Source: Macrostomum hystrix
Lineage: Eukaryota > Platyhelminthes > Macrostomidae
DNA: 64,000 nucleotides
Assembly: GCA_950097015.1 (NCBI GenBank)
Contig: CATNEN010000001.1
Coordinates: 25,743,501-25,807,500 of the forward strand
Direction: 5' to 3'
Within the stretch, counting starts at the first letter, position 1. Every line of letters begins with the position of its first letter. Under the pieces are notes generated by a model. That model saw nothing but the letters and a program-made list of their open reading frames with translations. It ran no database searches and was not told the DNA's origin. Of this stretch, positions 11,001 to 21,558 are shown piece after piece. Made by a program: the position numbers and the translations under genes.

Positions 11001-13318
11001 GACACATTCTGCTCTGACAAATTCTGTTCTGACACATTCTGTTCTGACACATTCTGTTCTGACAAATTCTGTTCTGACACATTCTGTTCTGACACATTCT
11101 GTTCTGACACATTCTGTTCTGACACATTCCATTCTGACACATTCCATTCTGACACATTCTGCTCTGACACATTCTGCTCTGACAAATTCTGTTCTGACAC
11201 ATTCTGTTCTGACACATTCTGTTCTGACAAATTCTGTTCTGACACATTCTGTTCTGACACATTCTGTTCTGACACATTCTGTTCTGACACATTCCATTCT
11301 GACACATTCCATTCTGACACATTCTGCTCTGACACATTCTGCTCTGACAAATTCTGTTCTGACACATTCTGTTCTGACACATTCTGTTCTGACAAATTCT
11401 GTTCTGACACATTCTGTTCTGACACATTCTGTTCCGACACATTCTGTTCTGACACATTACATTCTGACACATTCTGTTCTGACACATTCTGCTCTGACAC
11501 ATTCTGTTCTGACAAATTCTGTTCTGACACATTCTGTTCTGACACATTCTATTCTGACACATTCTGTTCTGACACATTCTGTTCTGACACATTCCATTCT
11601 GACACATTCCATTCTGACACATTCTGCTCTGACAAATTCTGTTCTGACACATTCTGTTCTGACACATTCTGTTCTGACAAATTCTGTTCTGACACATTCT
11701 GTTCTGACACATTCTGTTCTGACACATTCTGTTCTGACACATTCCATTCTGACACATTCCATTCTGACACATTCTGCTCTGACACATTCTGCTCTGACAA
11801 ATTCTGTTCTGACACATTCTGTTCTGACACATTCTGTTCTGACAAATTCTGTTCTGACACATTCTGTTCTGACACATTCTGTTCCGACACATTCTGTTCT
11901 GACACATTACATTCTGACACATTCTGTTCTGACACATTCTGCTCTGACACATTCTGTTCTGACAAATTCTGTTCTGACACATTCTGTTCTGACACATTCT
12001 ATTCTGACACATTCTGTTCTGACACATTCTATTCTGACACATTCCATTCTGACACATTCTGTTCTGACACATTCTGTTCTGACACATTCCATTCTGACAC
12101 ATTCCATTCTGACACATTCCATTCTGACACATTCTGTTGACACATTATTTTAGTTACAACCATTAAATTCCCCATATTTTTTAATATGATTTTTTTGTAA
12201 GCAAAGCTTCAATTAACGCAGCTGTGATAGTAAATATTACGAATTACTGTATCAGCGGTATTACTGTATCAGCGGTATTACTGTATCAGCGGTATTACTG
12301 TATCAGCGGTATTACTGTATCAGCGGTATTACTGTATCAGCGGTATTACTGTATCAGGGGTATTACTGTATCAGCGGTATTACTGTATCAGGGGTATTAC
12401 TGTATCAGCGGTATTACTGTATCAGGGGTATTACTGTATCAGCGGTATTACTGTATCAGCGGTATTACTGTATCAGGGGTATTACTGTATCAGCGGTATT
12501 ACTGTATCAGGGGTATTACTGTATCAGCGGTATTACTGTATCAGGGGTATTACTGTATCAGCGGTATTACTGTATCAGCGGTATTACTGTATCAGGGGTA
12601 TTACTGTATCAGCGGTATTACTGTATCAGCGGTATTACTGTATCAGCGGTATTACTGTATCAGGGGTATTACTGTATCAGCGGTATTACTGTATCAGCGG
12701 TATTACTGTATCAGGGGTATTACTGTATCAGCGGTATTACTGTATCAGCGGTATTACTGTATCAGGGGTATTACTGTATCAGGGGTATTACTGTATCAGG
12801 GGTATTACTGTATCAGGGGTATTACTGTATTACCACACGAGTCTTTTAAACACACATTTAATTATGCAGCCTTCATGACTTTGACACTGTAGCAAATTTT
12901 CTGAATCTTGAGTTAAACAGAGTTTTATTACATTTTTCTAATACTTGGCAGTCTGATTGTCCAAACACTTTGTTACCTGCTGGACTTATTTAAGTTAAAT
13001 TAGCGAATTATAACAAATGCTTAACATTTCAGCCAGCCAAAGAGGATTTAGAAGAGATTCATGATGTCAACCGTTTTAACTCCAGAAGCCAGGGTAAATT
13101 TATTCTCTACTAAAATGTTTTACTTTCTACTTTTAAGTAGAGTGGTTCGTATTAGTAACATGTGGCGCCATTGAACGTACGAGTAAAATACAAAATGTGT
13201 TTAAACGTTTTCAGGAGGCTACGGCGGCGATAGCACCACGGTTGCCATAGTAACCATGCCGTCCGGATCCGGAATCGACCTAGACCCGAATAGCAGCCGG
13301 GAGAGCAGCTCCCTGTGA
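8070..13318 (+). CDS. KCND (Shal): Shal/Kv4-type voltage-gated K+ channel, C-terminal five exons
   Basis: Pore-forming alpha subunit of an A-type voltage-gated potassium channel at the plasma membrane; only the 3' part is present. Exons: 8070-8232, 8323-8577, 9469-9822, 13033-13093, 13215-13318 (TGA 13316-13318), all with GT-AG borders and matching phases. Exon 1 opens inside the selectivity filter: its first base completes a Gly codon, then Tyr-Gly-Asp follows, giving GYGD with the upstream exon. It continues through S6 ([12 protein letters not shown]) to the Kv4-specific post-S6 stretch [14 protein letters not shown]. Exon 2 holds [12 protein letters not shown], matching the Kv4 dileucine dendritic-targeting region. 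Exon 3 (118 codons) adds a His/Gln-rich run, a Gly/Ser-rich linker and CCPRRRSR. The last exon ends SSSL, a class I PDZ-ligand pattern like the Kv4 SAL end. Upstream exons (T1, S1-S5) are not in the window. Confidence 0.95.
8936..9056. repeat. Minisatellite, 14-bp unit in Kv4 intron
   Basis: GTGTGAGCAGCTCT and GTGTGAGCAGCTCA alternate about 9 times. It lies in the intron between the second and third Kv4 exons of this window. Confidence 0.9.
9085..9388. repeat. Minisatellite, 21/25-bp unit in Kv4 intron
   Basis: CTCAGATCCTCAGGTGACA alternates with a longer form carrying GGTAACTGACA. About 13 copies lie 80 bp upstream of the third Kv4 exon acceptor (9467-9468). Confidence 0.9.
9900..10235. repeat. 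Two related minisatellites (21-bp and about 25-bp units)
   Basis: First GATAAGGCGATGAGTTGAGTA (9905-10010), then GTAGATAGATAAGCAGGTGAG units (10030-10235). Both contain GATAAG and AGGTGAG, so each copy offers a donor-like GGTGAG. Located at the start of the 3.2 kb Kv4 intron. Confidence 0.9.
10236..10920. other. AT-rich Kv4 intron sequence
   Basis: Non-repetitive AT-rich intronic DNA between arrays. No exon-like open frame with conserved content seen. Confidence 0.5.
10921..12139. repeat. Minisatellite, 15-bp unit, about 81 copies, with higher-order structure
   Basis: Unit TTCTGACACATTCTG, with variants ACAAATT, TTCCA and TGCTC. Marker variants recur at fixed spacing: GTTCCGACAC at 11431 and 11881, and the ACATTAC variant near 11455 and 11905, are 450 bp (30 units) apart. 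A TTCCA-TTCCA-TGCTC-TGCTC block near 11126 recurs at 11291, 165 bp (11 units) later. Long open frames across it are repeat artefacts. It lies in a Kv4 intron. Confidence 0.95.
12240..12832. repeat. Minisatellite, 17-bp unit, about 34 copies
   Basis: TATTACTGTATCAGCGG with a GGGG/GCGG polymorphism that alternates along the array. It lies in the same Kv4 intron, 200 bp before the 13,033 exon. Confidence 0.95.
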
Positions 13319-14285
13319 TTTATTTCCTTCTGGGGATTCGGGTTGTTTGTGTCCTAGAATGTGAAGTCATGAATTTGTTTTGAACTTGAATAGTTGAGAA
13401 TCCTAAGTCCTGGTCCTCACACGCCTGGCACATTGTCCTGTGAAGTATTTCATAACCATATATTATTATTATCATTATTATTATTATTACTTTTCCTGCA
13501 CCAATCCAAGTAAGCTCTAATATCACCTGCCTGTTATGAGTGAGTCTTTTCACCTGAGCATTTTCAATGATTTCTGTTTCCCCTGTTCTATACTACTTGT
13601 GGCAGTAGTGGAATTGCTAATTGTTTAATATCTAGTCATTTAAACTATTTTCGAGTTATTTTAATTATATTTTTTCCTGATCAAGTACAAACTGTTAAAT
13701 CCTCACATTTCTCATTGTCTCATTGTTTTGAATCTCAGTATTTGTAAGTGACGTCACCGAAGCTGGAAGACTCTGCTCTGAATGACGCTGTGAAAGTTTG
13801 CTTTGAAATTTAAACATTTGTCTTCATTTGAACATATTTTATTTAATTGACCAATTTCAAAGCTGTTGCTTTTTCTAAGATTCATATTCTTTTTTATTTT
13901 TTAGCATGTCTGTGTAAACTACTTGTCAGTAGTGCAATTAATGCGTTATTAATCGCTATTTTACTTTACCGTTTACTTTTTAGAGGTATTTTATTTATAT
14001 GTAGTGGTAATTTTCCACATATTTTGAGTATTTTTCATTGTTTAGATATTTTTTCATTATTTTCCAATGAGCGATCCAACATTTTGTTTGTTTTTTCGTT
14101 TTCAGCTTTGATTTAACTAATGTTCAGGTGTTTATATTTAATTTAATTTAAAAGTTAATTGAATTATTTTTATCATTAATTATGCTCAAAAGCGGCCAGT
14201 ATATCATAGTTTCATGATTTCTATTGCTTATCTAGAGTTTAACAGATAAATAATTTACGTTTGTATGTTTTCTGTTGCTTGCAAA
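13319..14285. other. AT-rich region 3' of Kv4
   Basis: Contains an ATT trinucleotide run near 13,461-13,490 and otherwise AT-rich sequence; it probably includes the Kv4 3' UTR. An 89-codon open frame at 13,847-14,116 is Phe/Leu/Ile-rich, as expected by chance in such sequence, and I do not call it. Confidence 0.45.
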
Positions 14286-14287
14286 AT

Positions 14288-14575
14288 CAACTAGGGCAAC
14301 CCTCAAGGGGCAACCCTCAAGGGGCAACCCTCAAGGGGCAACCCTCAATGGGCAACCCTCAATGGGCAACCCTCAAGGGACAACCCTCAATGGGCAACCC
14401 TCAAGGAGGCGACCGTCAAGGGCAACCCTCAATGGGCAACCCTCAAGGAGGCAACCCTCAAGGGGCAACCCTCAATGGGCAACCCTCAAGGGGCAACCCT
14501 CAAGGGGCAACCCTCAATGGGCAACCCTCAAGGGGCAACCCTCAAGGAGGCGACCTGTCAAGGGCAACCCTCTTA
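14288..14575. repeat. Minisatellite, about 14-bp unit
   Basis: CAACCCTCAAGGGG / CAACCCTCAATGGG units, about 20 copies, with some GGAGG variants. Confidence 0.9.
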
Positions 14576-14744
14576 GGTGCAGAACCCCTGCGAAAGCCGC
14601 GAAGGGCAAACTTGCAAGAGACAAACATTGAAGGTCAGCCCTTATCCTAAGGTACTAGCAGTCTTTTGTCGTGAATTCTTAGCTCTTTCACTATTCAAAT
14701 GCTAAATTCTAGTCTCAAAATTTTTTGCGAAGCATTAACTTATT

Positions 14745-14997
14745 TTACCCGATAGAACCGCTGTGAGCCCTGCAAGTTTTCGTCTTTAACCAGCAGGTGT
14801 GAATGCCTATCTCTCTGACAGTCTTATTTGTGAAGCATTTTCCCTTCATATATGTATCAAGTAACTCTTGAAAATTATCTGTCAAATCTTGAATTTCTTT
14901 AAATTGTGATCTGAATGACCTTTTGATGCACCTATTGCACCTTGTACAACGTTTAATTTGTTCATTTAAACAGAAAGGATTCGCTTTCACTATGTGA
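14745..14997 (-). CDS. Candidate terminal exon of unknown protein (uncertain)
   Basis: On the minus strand, about 80 residues of non-repetitive reading frame run from an acceptor-like ACATAG at 14,993-14,998 to a stop at 14,745. The peptide has a Cys cluster (RCTRCNRC), further Cys residues and charged stretches, unlike the frames within the arrays. The 24-bp array lies directly upstream and continues the same frame by chance. I do not recognise a family. Low GC compared with other exons here argues against it. Confidence 0.2.
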
Positions 14998-16152
14998 GAC
15001 AGTAGGGAAGGGAGAGTGAGACAGTAGGGAAGGGAGAGTGTGAGACAGTAGGGAAGGGAGAGTGTGAGACAGTAGGGAAGGGAGAGTGTGAGACAGTAGG
15101 GAAGGGAGAGTGTGAGACAGTAGGGAAGGGAGAGTGTGAGACAGTAGGGAAGGGAGAGTGTGAGACAGTAGGGAAGGGAGAGTGTGAGACAGTAGGGAAG
15201 GGAGAGTGTGAGACAGTAGGGAAGGGAGAGTGTGAGACAGTAGGGAAGGGAGAGTGTGAGACAGTAGGGAAGGGAGAGTGTGAGACAGTAGAGAAGGGAG
15301 AGTGTGAGACAGTAGGGAAGGGAGAGTGTGAGACAGTAGGGAAGGGAGAGTGTGAGACAGTAGGGAAGGGAGAGTGTGAGACTGTAGGGAAGGGAGAGTG
15401 TGAGACAGTAGGGAAGGGAGAGTGTGAGACAGTAGGGAAGGGAGAGTGTGAGACAGTAGGGAAGGGAGAGTGTGAGACAGTAGGGAAGGGAGAGTGTGAG
15501 ACAGTAGGGAAGGGAGAGTGTGAGACTGTAGGGAAGGGAGAGTGTGAGACAGGAGGGAAGGGAGAGTGTGAGACTGTAGGGAAGGGAGAGTGTGAGACAG
15601 TAGGGAAGGGAGAGTGTGAGACTGTAGGGAAGGGAGAGTGTGAGACAGTAGGGAAGGGAGAGTGTGAGACAGTAGGGAAGGGAGAGTGTGAGACAGTAGG
15701 GAAGGGAGAGTGTGAGACAGTAGGGAAGGGAGAGTGTGAGGCAGTAGGGAAGGGAGAGTGTGAGACAGTAGGGAAGGGAGAGTGTGAGACAGTAGGGAAG
15801 GGAGAGTGTGAGACAGTAGGGAAGGGAGAGTGTGAGACAGTAGGGAAGGGAGAGTGTGAGGCAGTAGGGAAGGGAGAGTGTGAGACAGTAGGGAAGGGAG
15901 AGTGTGAGACAGTAGGGAAGGGAGAGTGTGAGACAGTAGGGAAGGGAGAGTGTGAGACAGTAGGGAAGGGAGAGTGTGAGACAGTAGGGAAGGGAGAGTG
16001 TGAGACAGTAGGGAAGGGAGAGTGTGAGGCAGTAGGGAAGGGAGAGTGTGAGACAGTAGGGAAGGGAGAGTGTGAGGGAAGGGAGAGTGTGAGACAGTAG
16101 GGAAGGGAGAGTGTGAAGGAAGGGAGAGTGTGAGGGAAGGGAGAGTGTGAGG
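14998..16152. repeat. Minisatellite, 24-bp unit, about 47 copies, purine-rich plus strand
   Basis: Unit ACAGTAGGGAAGGGAGAGTGTGAG, very uniform, with rare changes (ACTGTA, GCAGTA, ACAGGA). Both ends contain shortened units. The 484-codon minus-strand frame through it is an eight-residue periodic artefact. Confidence 0.95.
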
Positions 16153-16550
16153 AGCCAGTGATAAGATAGTATTTTATATTTCACCTGAGCGCACACCATA
16201 CTACTGTAAATGCTCGCAGCTGCGAAATCTACCCAATTTCTAGTCCCAATTCGTCAGTGTTGAACGCGCCTTTGCTCTGTGTTTTCCTACAGTCAATAAT
16301 TCATTAACTCAGCTTGACCTTGTGACTATGAAATTAAAATACCAAGCTGCAGTATGATCAATACTAATAAATGATTGTTACATGTTATCCTACACTCTAT
16401 GACACTTCTGTATGACCGCATTTTGACTGGACATTTTAGCAGGACATTTTGTTCTGGACTTAGTTTACATTATTTTCTACTGAAATTTTAAACATAGGCT
16501 TTGTGGAATCAGGGTAAAGAGACATTCTCACTAAATCTCTGGCGAATCTT
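16153..16550. other. Unassigned spacer
   Basis: No gene-like signal. AT-rich sequence between the 24-bp and 32-bp arrays. Confidence 0.4.
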
Positions 16551-17248
16551 ATCTAATCTCTCCGAATCACTTGCCGATCTCACCCTGTCTCAATCAATCT
16601 CTAGCTAATCTCACCTAGTACCAATCAATCTCTAACCAATCTCACCTTTGTCTCAATCAATCTCTAACCAATCTCACATTTGTCTCAATCAATCTCTAAC
16701 CTATCTCACATTTGTCTCAATCAATCTCTAACCAATCTCACATTTGTCTCAATCAATCTCTAACCAATCTCACATTTGTCTCAATCAATCTCTAACCAAT
16801 CTCACATTTGTCCCAATCAATCTCTAACCAATCTCACCTTTGTCTCAATCAATCTCTAACCAATCTCACCTTTGTCTCAATCAATTTCTAGCCAATCTCA
16901 CATTTGTCTCAATCAATTTCTAGCCAATCTCACCTTTGTCTCAATCAATTTCTAGCCAATCTCACATTTGTCTCAATCAATTTCTAGCCAATCTCACCTT
17001 TGTCTCAATCAATTTCTAGCCAATCTCACATTTGTCTCAATCAATTTCTAGCCAATCTCACCTTTGTCTCAATCAATCTCTAGCCAATCTCACATTTGTC
17101 CCAATCAATCTCTAACCAATCTCACCTTTGTCTCAATCAATCTCTAACCAATCACACCTTTGTCTCAATTAATTTCTAACCAATCACACCTTTGTCTCAA
17201 TTAATTTCTAGCCAATCTCACATTTGTCTCAATTTATCTCCATCCAAT
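16551..17248. repeat. Minisatellite, 32-bp unit, about 20 copies
   Basis: Unit TGTCTCAATCAATCTCTAAC then CAATCTCACATT, with CATTT/CCTTT and TCTAACC/TTCTAGCC variants. It ends about 40 bp before the SDR start codon, so it occupies the promoter-proximal or 5' UTR region of that gene. Confidence 0.95.
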
Positions 17249-17286
17249 CTCACCGCATCTCCATCCCTTGCAGTCCAGTGTGCGGC

Positions 17287-18813
17287 ATGTCTCTCCTGTG
17301 TCAGCTGTGCAGCATCCCAGTGTCGTGGGTCGCCCTGGTCCTCATCGTGTCCTACCTGGCCTACCAATTCTACGACAGGAAGCGCCGAGCCAGGCGCGCC
17401 GATGTTCCCGACGACTGGCGCGCGGTCCTCGTCACTGGCTGCGACAGCGGCTTCGGTCGACTGCTGGCCACCCGCCTGGCCGGCAAGGGCTGGCTGGTGC
17501 TGGCCGGATGTCTCAGACAGGCCGCGGTGGAGGAGCTGTCGGCCAAGTGTGACGCTAACCTTCTACCGATTCGCATTGACGTCACGGACGTTGACTCGGT
17601 GAATGCGGCCGTGTCCAAGGCTGACGCAGCGCTGAAGGAGCGCAGGATGGCCGGCCTGTGGGGCCTTGTCAACAACGCCGGCGTCAGCGGCAGCCGGGTC
17701 GGCCCGGCAGAATTTCTCAGCGCCGAAGACTATCAGCAGGTGTTCGCCGTGAATGTGTACGGCATCGCCAGCGTGACCAGGGCCTGCCTGCCGCTGATGA
17801 GGCGCCTGCCTCGAGCCAGGCTTGTCAACATGTCCAGCATCTTCGGCCGGTACGCCGTGCCCGGCACCGCCGCCTATTCCGCATCCAAGTACGCTGTTCA
17901 GGTGAGCTGCGGGTGGGCTGGGAGCAGCTGGCAGTCCTTGAGTTCACCCAGCTGCGAAATCGGTACCCCTGGGCTTTTAAACTAAATATTTTCAGGAGCG
18001 CTGTGGGCGCTGGTGCACCATCTTGGCTGTGGTGGCAATAGAGCCGCAGCTAACGAGTTATAATGTATTTGCCTCTCGCCCCGAGGTCTCTGAGTTCGAT
18101 TCCGCGGCGAGGCCACATTCATTTGGGCTTGGGGGCTTGTCGTGCAATTTACGCCCTTGTGATCCATCCTCCAAGGCACAGTGAAAGTGTACACACCTGT
18201 GTGAGCGTGTGCCTGCGTACGGTACTTGTGAGCGTGTGTGCTCAGGAGTCAGCTAAATGGGCGCAGTTGGTCTACTGTCACTACATAGTGTGCGCGTTGC
18301 ATAATAGTCTATCTGCTATCTATCTACGAGCATTATCTAGAGAGAAGTAAATTGGATAGACGGAGCTCGAGTCCTAGAACCCTTCAATACGCTGCATCGC
18401 AGGCCCTGAGCGACTGCTACCGCCGTGAGCTGAGTCAGTTCGGCATCCAGGTGGCCTGCGTGGAGCCGGGCTTCCACCGGACCCCCATCACAGACAAGGC
18501 CGCCCTGACCCGCGCCATCAACCAAGGCTTCCAGGAGGCGCCACAGCAGTTGCGCGACGCCTACGGCGAGTCCTTCCGACAGGAGAGCGTCGAAAGACTG
18601 GACGACTTGCTGCGGTTCTGCTCGGACAGACTGGACAAAGTTGTTGACGCCTACGAGGAAGCCCTGACCTCCCAGCACCCGCGCTGTCGCTACATGGTGG
18701 GCTGGGACGCCAGGCTGCTGTACTGGCCGCTGTCTGTGCTGCCCGAGTGCGTTGGCGACTTTCTGGTGGCCCTGCGGCTGCCCAAGGCCGCCGGGGCTAG
18801 GAAGGCCAAGTAG
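17287..18813 (+). CDS. Short-chain dehydrogenase/reductase, retinol/17-beta-hydroxysteroid dehydrogenase-like
   Basis: Complete two-exon gene: 17287-17901 and 18403-18813 (TAG), joined in phase 0 by GT-AG, giving 341 residues, near the usual 310-340 of this family. An N-terminal hydrophobic segment (about residues 10-26) followed by RKRRARR suggests an ER membrane anchor with the catalytic domain cytosolic. The Rossmann NAD(P) motif TGCDSGFG, NNAG, the catalytic Ser in NMSS and YSASK (Tyr-x-x-x-Lys) are all present. The spacing and the motif TGCDSGFG fit the SDR9C group (retinol dehydrogenases, HSD17B6-like); the substrate cannot be read from sequence. The second exon begins ALSDCYRREL and contains VEPGFHRTPI, as expected downstream of the active site. 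The intron carries a SINE. The ATG was chosen because it directly precedes the anchor and no exon-like sequence lies upstream. Confidence 0.93.
18030..18330 (+). mobile_element. tRNA-derived SINE (family 2) in SDR intron
   Basis: tRNA-like head with GAGTTCGATTCC as B box (near 18,090), then a body shared with 40,398-40,700 and 62,742-63,044: TTACGCC, CCTCCAAGGCACA, GTGTACAC, TGTGCTCAGGAGT and GTCTACT. The family is distinct from the SINE at 7,750. It lies fully inside the SDR intron. Confidence 0.75.
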
Positions 18814-18821
18814 GGCCTCCC

Positions 18822-20592
18822 TGAAGGGCGAGAATAGGAATTCTGGGAAGGGCGAGAATAGGAATTCTGGGAAGGGCGAGAATAGGAATTCTGGGAAGGG
18901 CGAGAATAAGAAGGCTGGGAAGGGCGAGAATAAGAAGGTTGGGAAGGGCGAGAATAAGAAGGTTGGGAAAGGCGAGAATAAGAAGGTTGGGAAGGGCGAG
19001 AATAGGAATTCTGGGAAGGGCGAGAATAGGAATTCTGGGAAGGGCGAGAATAGGAATTCTGGGAAGGGCGAGAATAAGAAGGTTGGGAAGGGCGAGAATA
19101 AGAAGGTTGGGAAAGGCGAGAATAAGAAGGTTGGGAAGGGCGAGAATAGGAATTCTGGGAAGGGCGAGAATAGGAATTCTGGGAAGGGCGAGAATAAGAA
19201 GGTTGGGAAAGGCGAGAATAAGAAGGTTGGGAAGGGCGAGAATAAGAAGGCTGGAAAGGGCGAGAATAAGAAGGTTGGGAAGGGCGAGAATAAGAAGGCT
19301 GGGAAGGGCGAGAATAAGAAGGATGGGAAGGGCGAGAATAGGAATTCTGGGAAGGGCGAGAATAGGAATTCTGGGAAGGGCGAGAATAGGAATTCTGGGA
19401 AGGGCGAGAATAGGAATTCTGGGAAGGGCGAGAATAAGAAGGCTGGGAAGGGCGAGAATAAGAAGGTTGGGAAGGGCGAGAATAAGAAGGTTGGGAAAGG
19501 CGAGAATAAGAAGGTTGGGAAGGGCGAGAATAAGAAGGTTGGGAAAGGCGAGAATAAGAAGGTTGGGAAGGGCGAGAATAGGAATTCTGGGAAGGGCGAG
19601 AATAAGAAGGTTGGGAAAGGCGAGAATAAGAAGGTTGGGAAGGGCGAGAATAGGAATTCTGGGAAGGGCGAGAATAGGAATTCTGGGAAGGGCGAGAATA
19701 GGAATTCTGGGAAGGGCGAGAATAGGAATTCTGGGAAGGGCGAGAATAAGAAGGCTGGGAAGGGCGAGAATAAGAAGGTTGGGAAGGGCGAGAATAAGAA
19801 GGTTGGGAAAGGCGAGAATAAGAAGGTTGGGAAGGGCGAGAATAAGAAGGCTGGGAAGGGCGAGAATAAGAAGGTTGGGAAGGGCGAGAATAAGAAGGTT
19901 GGGAAGGGCGAGAATAAGAAGGTTGGGAAGGGCGAGAATAAGAAGGATGGGAAGGGCGAGAATAGGAAGGCTGGGAAGGGCGAGAATAGGAAGGATGAGA
20001 AGGGCGAGAATAAGAAGGTTGGGAAAGGCGGGAATAAGAAGGTTGGGAATGGCGAGAATAATAAGGTTGGGAAGGGCGAGAATAAGAAGGTTGGGAAGGG
20101 CGAGAATAAGGAGGCTGGGAAGGGCGAGAATAGGAAGGCTGGGAAAGGCGAGAATAGGGAGGTTGTGGAGGGCGAAAATAAGAAGATTGGGAAAGGCGGG
20201 AATAGGAAGGCTGGGAAGGGCGAGAATAGGAAGGCTGGGAAGGGCGAGAATAGGAAGGATGAGAAGGGCGAGAATAAAAAGGTTGGGAAAGGCGGGAATA
20301 AGAAGGTTGGGAATGGCGAGAATAAGAAGGTTGGGAAGGGCGAGAATAAGAAGGTTGGGAAGGGCGAGAATAAGGAGGCTGGGAAGGGCGAGAATAGGAA
20401 GGCTGGGAAGGGCGAGAATAGGGAGGTTGTGGATGGCGAAAATAAGAAGATTGGGAAAGGCGGGAATAGGAAGGCTGGGAAGGGCGAGAATAAGAAGGCT
20501 GGGAAGGGTGAGAATAAGAAGGTTGGGAAGGGCGAGAGTAAGAAGGTTGGGAAGGGCGAGAATAAGGAGGTTCGGAAAGGCGAGAATCTATA
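18822..20592. repeat. Minisatellite, 24-bp unit, about 73 copies, 3' of the SDR gene
   Basis: Unit GGGAAGGGCGAGAATAAGAA plus GGTT, with AGGAATTCT, AAGGCT and AAGGAT variants in blocks. It begins about 10 bp after the SDR stop, so it probably lies in the 3' UTR. A variant block with GGATGAGAAGGG occurs near 19,991 and again about 264 bp (11 units) later. Two frames are open for about 600 codons, encoding Gly-Lys-Gly-Glu-Asn-Lys-Lys-Val-type repeats, but neither continues the SDR frame. Confidence 0.95.
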
Positions 20593-20925
20593 TAAACAAA
20601 AATGACGATAATAGTATTTTAATCAACTCTTCAATCAACAACACTGAAGTGCTTCGTGATAATTACAAACCTATTTGTCAGTAATCTACTAGTAGTCTTG
20701 ACAATCGGGCTAAAGTTAATTTTAAACAAAATTATATTAAGATTTTATTGCTATTTTTTATATTGATTTGCTTTTCTACACGTGCAGTTTTCTGCTGGTG
20801 GTGCTAGTGACAACAAAGTCTGGGTTCCTTACATAAAATGTTTTTAATAAAAAATTCCGCTTAGTATACTGATCTTGCTTCACACAACTAACTAGGCCAA
20901 GTTGAACAGTTGTATTTTGTTATTT
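20593..20925. other. Unassigned AT-rich spacer
   Basis: AT-rich sequence after the SDR 3' array. No gene-like signal. Confidence 0.4.
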
Positions 20926-21005
20926 AAGTGGCCTAGTGGTTATAGCATCGTACTCATGCCATGAAGGTCGGGGGTTCGATTCCCTACTTTTCTGTAACTT
21001 TATTT
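20926..21005 (+). mobile_element. tRNA-like SINE head (family 1)
   Basis: GGCCTAGTGGTTATAGCATC (A-box-like) and GGGGGTTCGATTCC (B-box-like), about 25 bp apart, match the head of the SINE at 7,750-8,035. There is no matched acceptor stem, and the sequence runs into CCTACTTTTCTG rather than a tRNA 3' end. I call it a SINE fragment or tRNA relic rather than a working tRNA gene. Confidence 0.6.
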
Positions 21006-21558
21006 GTCCGACATAAGTGTCAACGTGGAAACGCCAAACGAGTAAAGAGCGATTACGAACAGCCTCCTTAACAATTGACATCGTCACAAAACTTAGCTAC
21101 TTTGCGCTGAATACAAAAAAATTGGAATTTTGAAGCACTTAAAGTATTGTACAAGCGCATCAGAAAATGCCAATTTAAGTACCTAATGCGTAAAACTACA
21201 CAACACATCATAGCAACATACCTGAATGCTTATAACGCTTTACCGCTTAATCAGGCTCATTAGCCTCACGGACGGAAATAATTTCAATTTTTTAACAAGC
21301 ACTTTTACGAGCTATAACCAATTGAGACTGCAAGTGACAATGCCAGAAGAATGCCTACAATGTTTCCATCACTGCAACCTGCTAGGAGGAGAATTTGTCA
21401 TAAATTATGCAATAAGTCTTGAGTACTACAAAGCACCCAAGGCGACGCCGAAAGCCAGCTGCTGTGGTGTCCCGCGACTGGATCTCTATTAATACGGACG
21501 AAAGATGGGGAAATTCTGCATGCTAGACAAAGCATTCGGCTTTATTTACTCTCTGTAG
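21006..21558. other. Unassigned region upstream of the WSC exon
   Basis: An 88-codon frame (21,226-21,492) contains a CLQCFHHC cysteine cluster but no family I recognise. Its position before a strong acceptor (21,557-21,558) makes it part of an intron or upstream DNA. Confidence 0.35.

Noticed and set aside
10869-12143. Asp/Ser/Phe or Cys/Gln/Asn repeat proteins of over 400 codons
   Set aside because: By-product of the 15-bp array inside a Kv4 intron.
14998-16199. Leu/Pro/Ser/Tyr repeat protein on the minus strand
   Set aside because: 24-bp array artefact; only the non-repeat end at 14,745-14,997 was kept as a weak candidate.
20926-21005. Functional tRNA gene
   Set aside because: A- and B-box-like motifs are present but no acceptor stem pairing or clean anticodon arm; a matching head occurs in a SINE.
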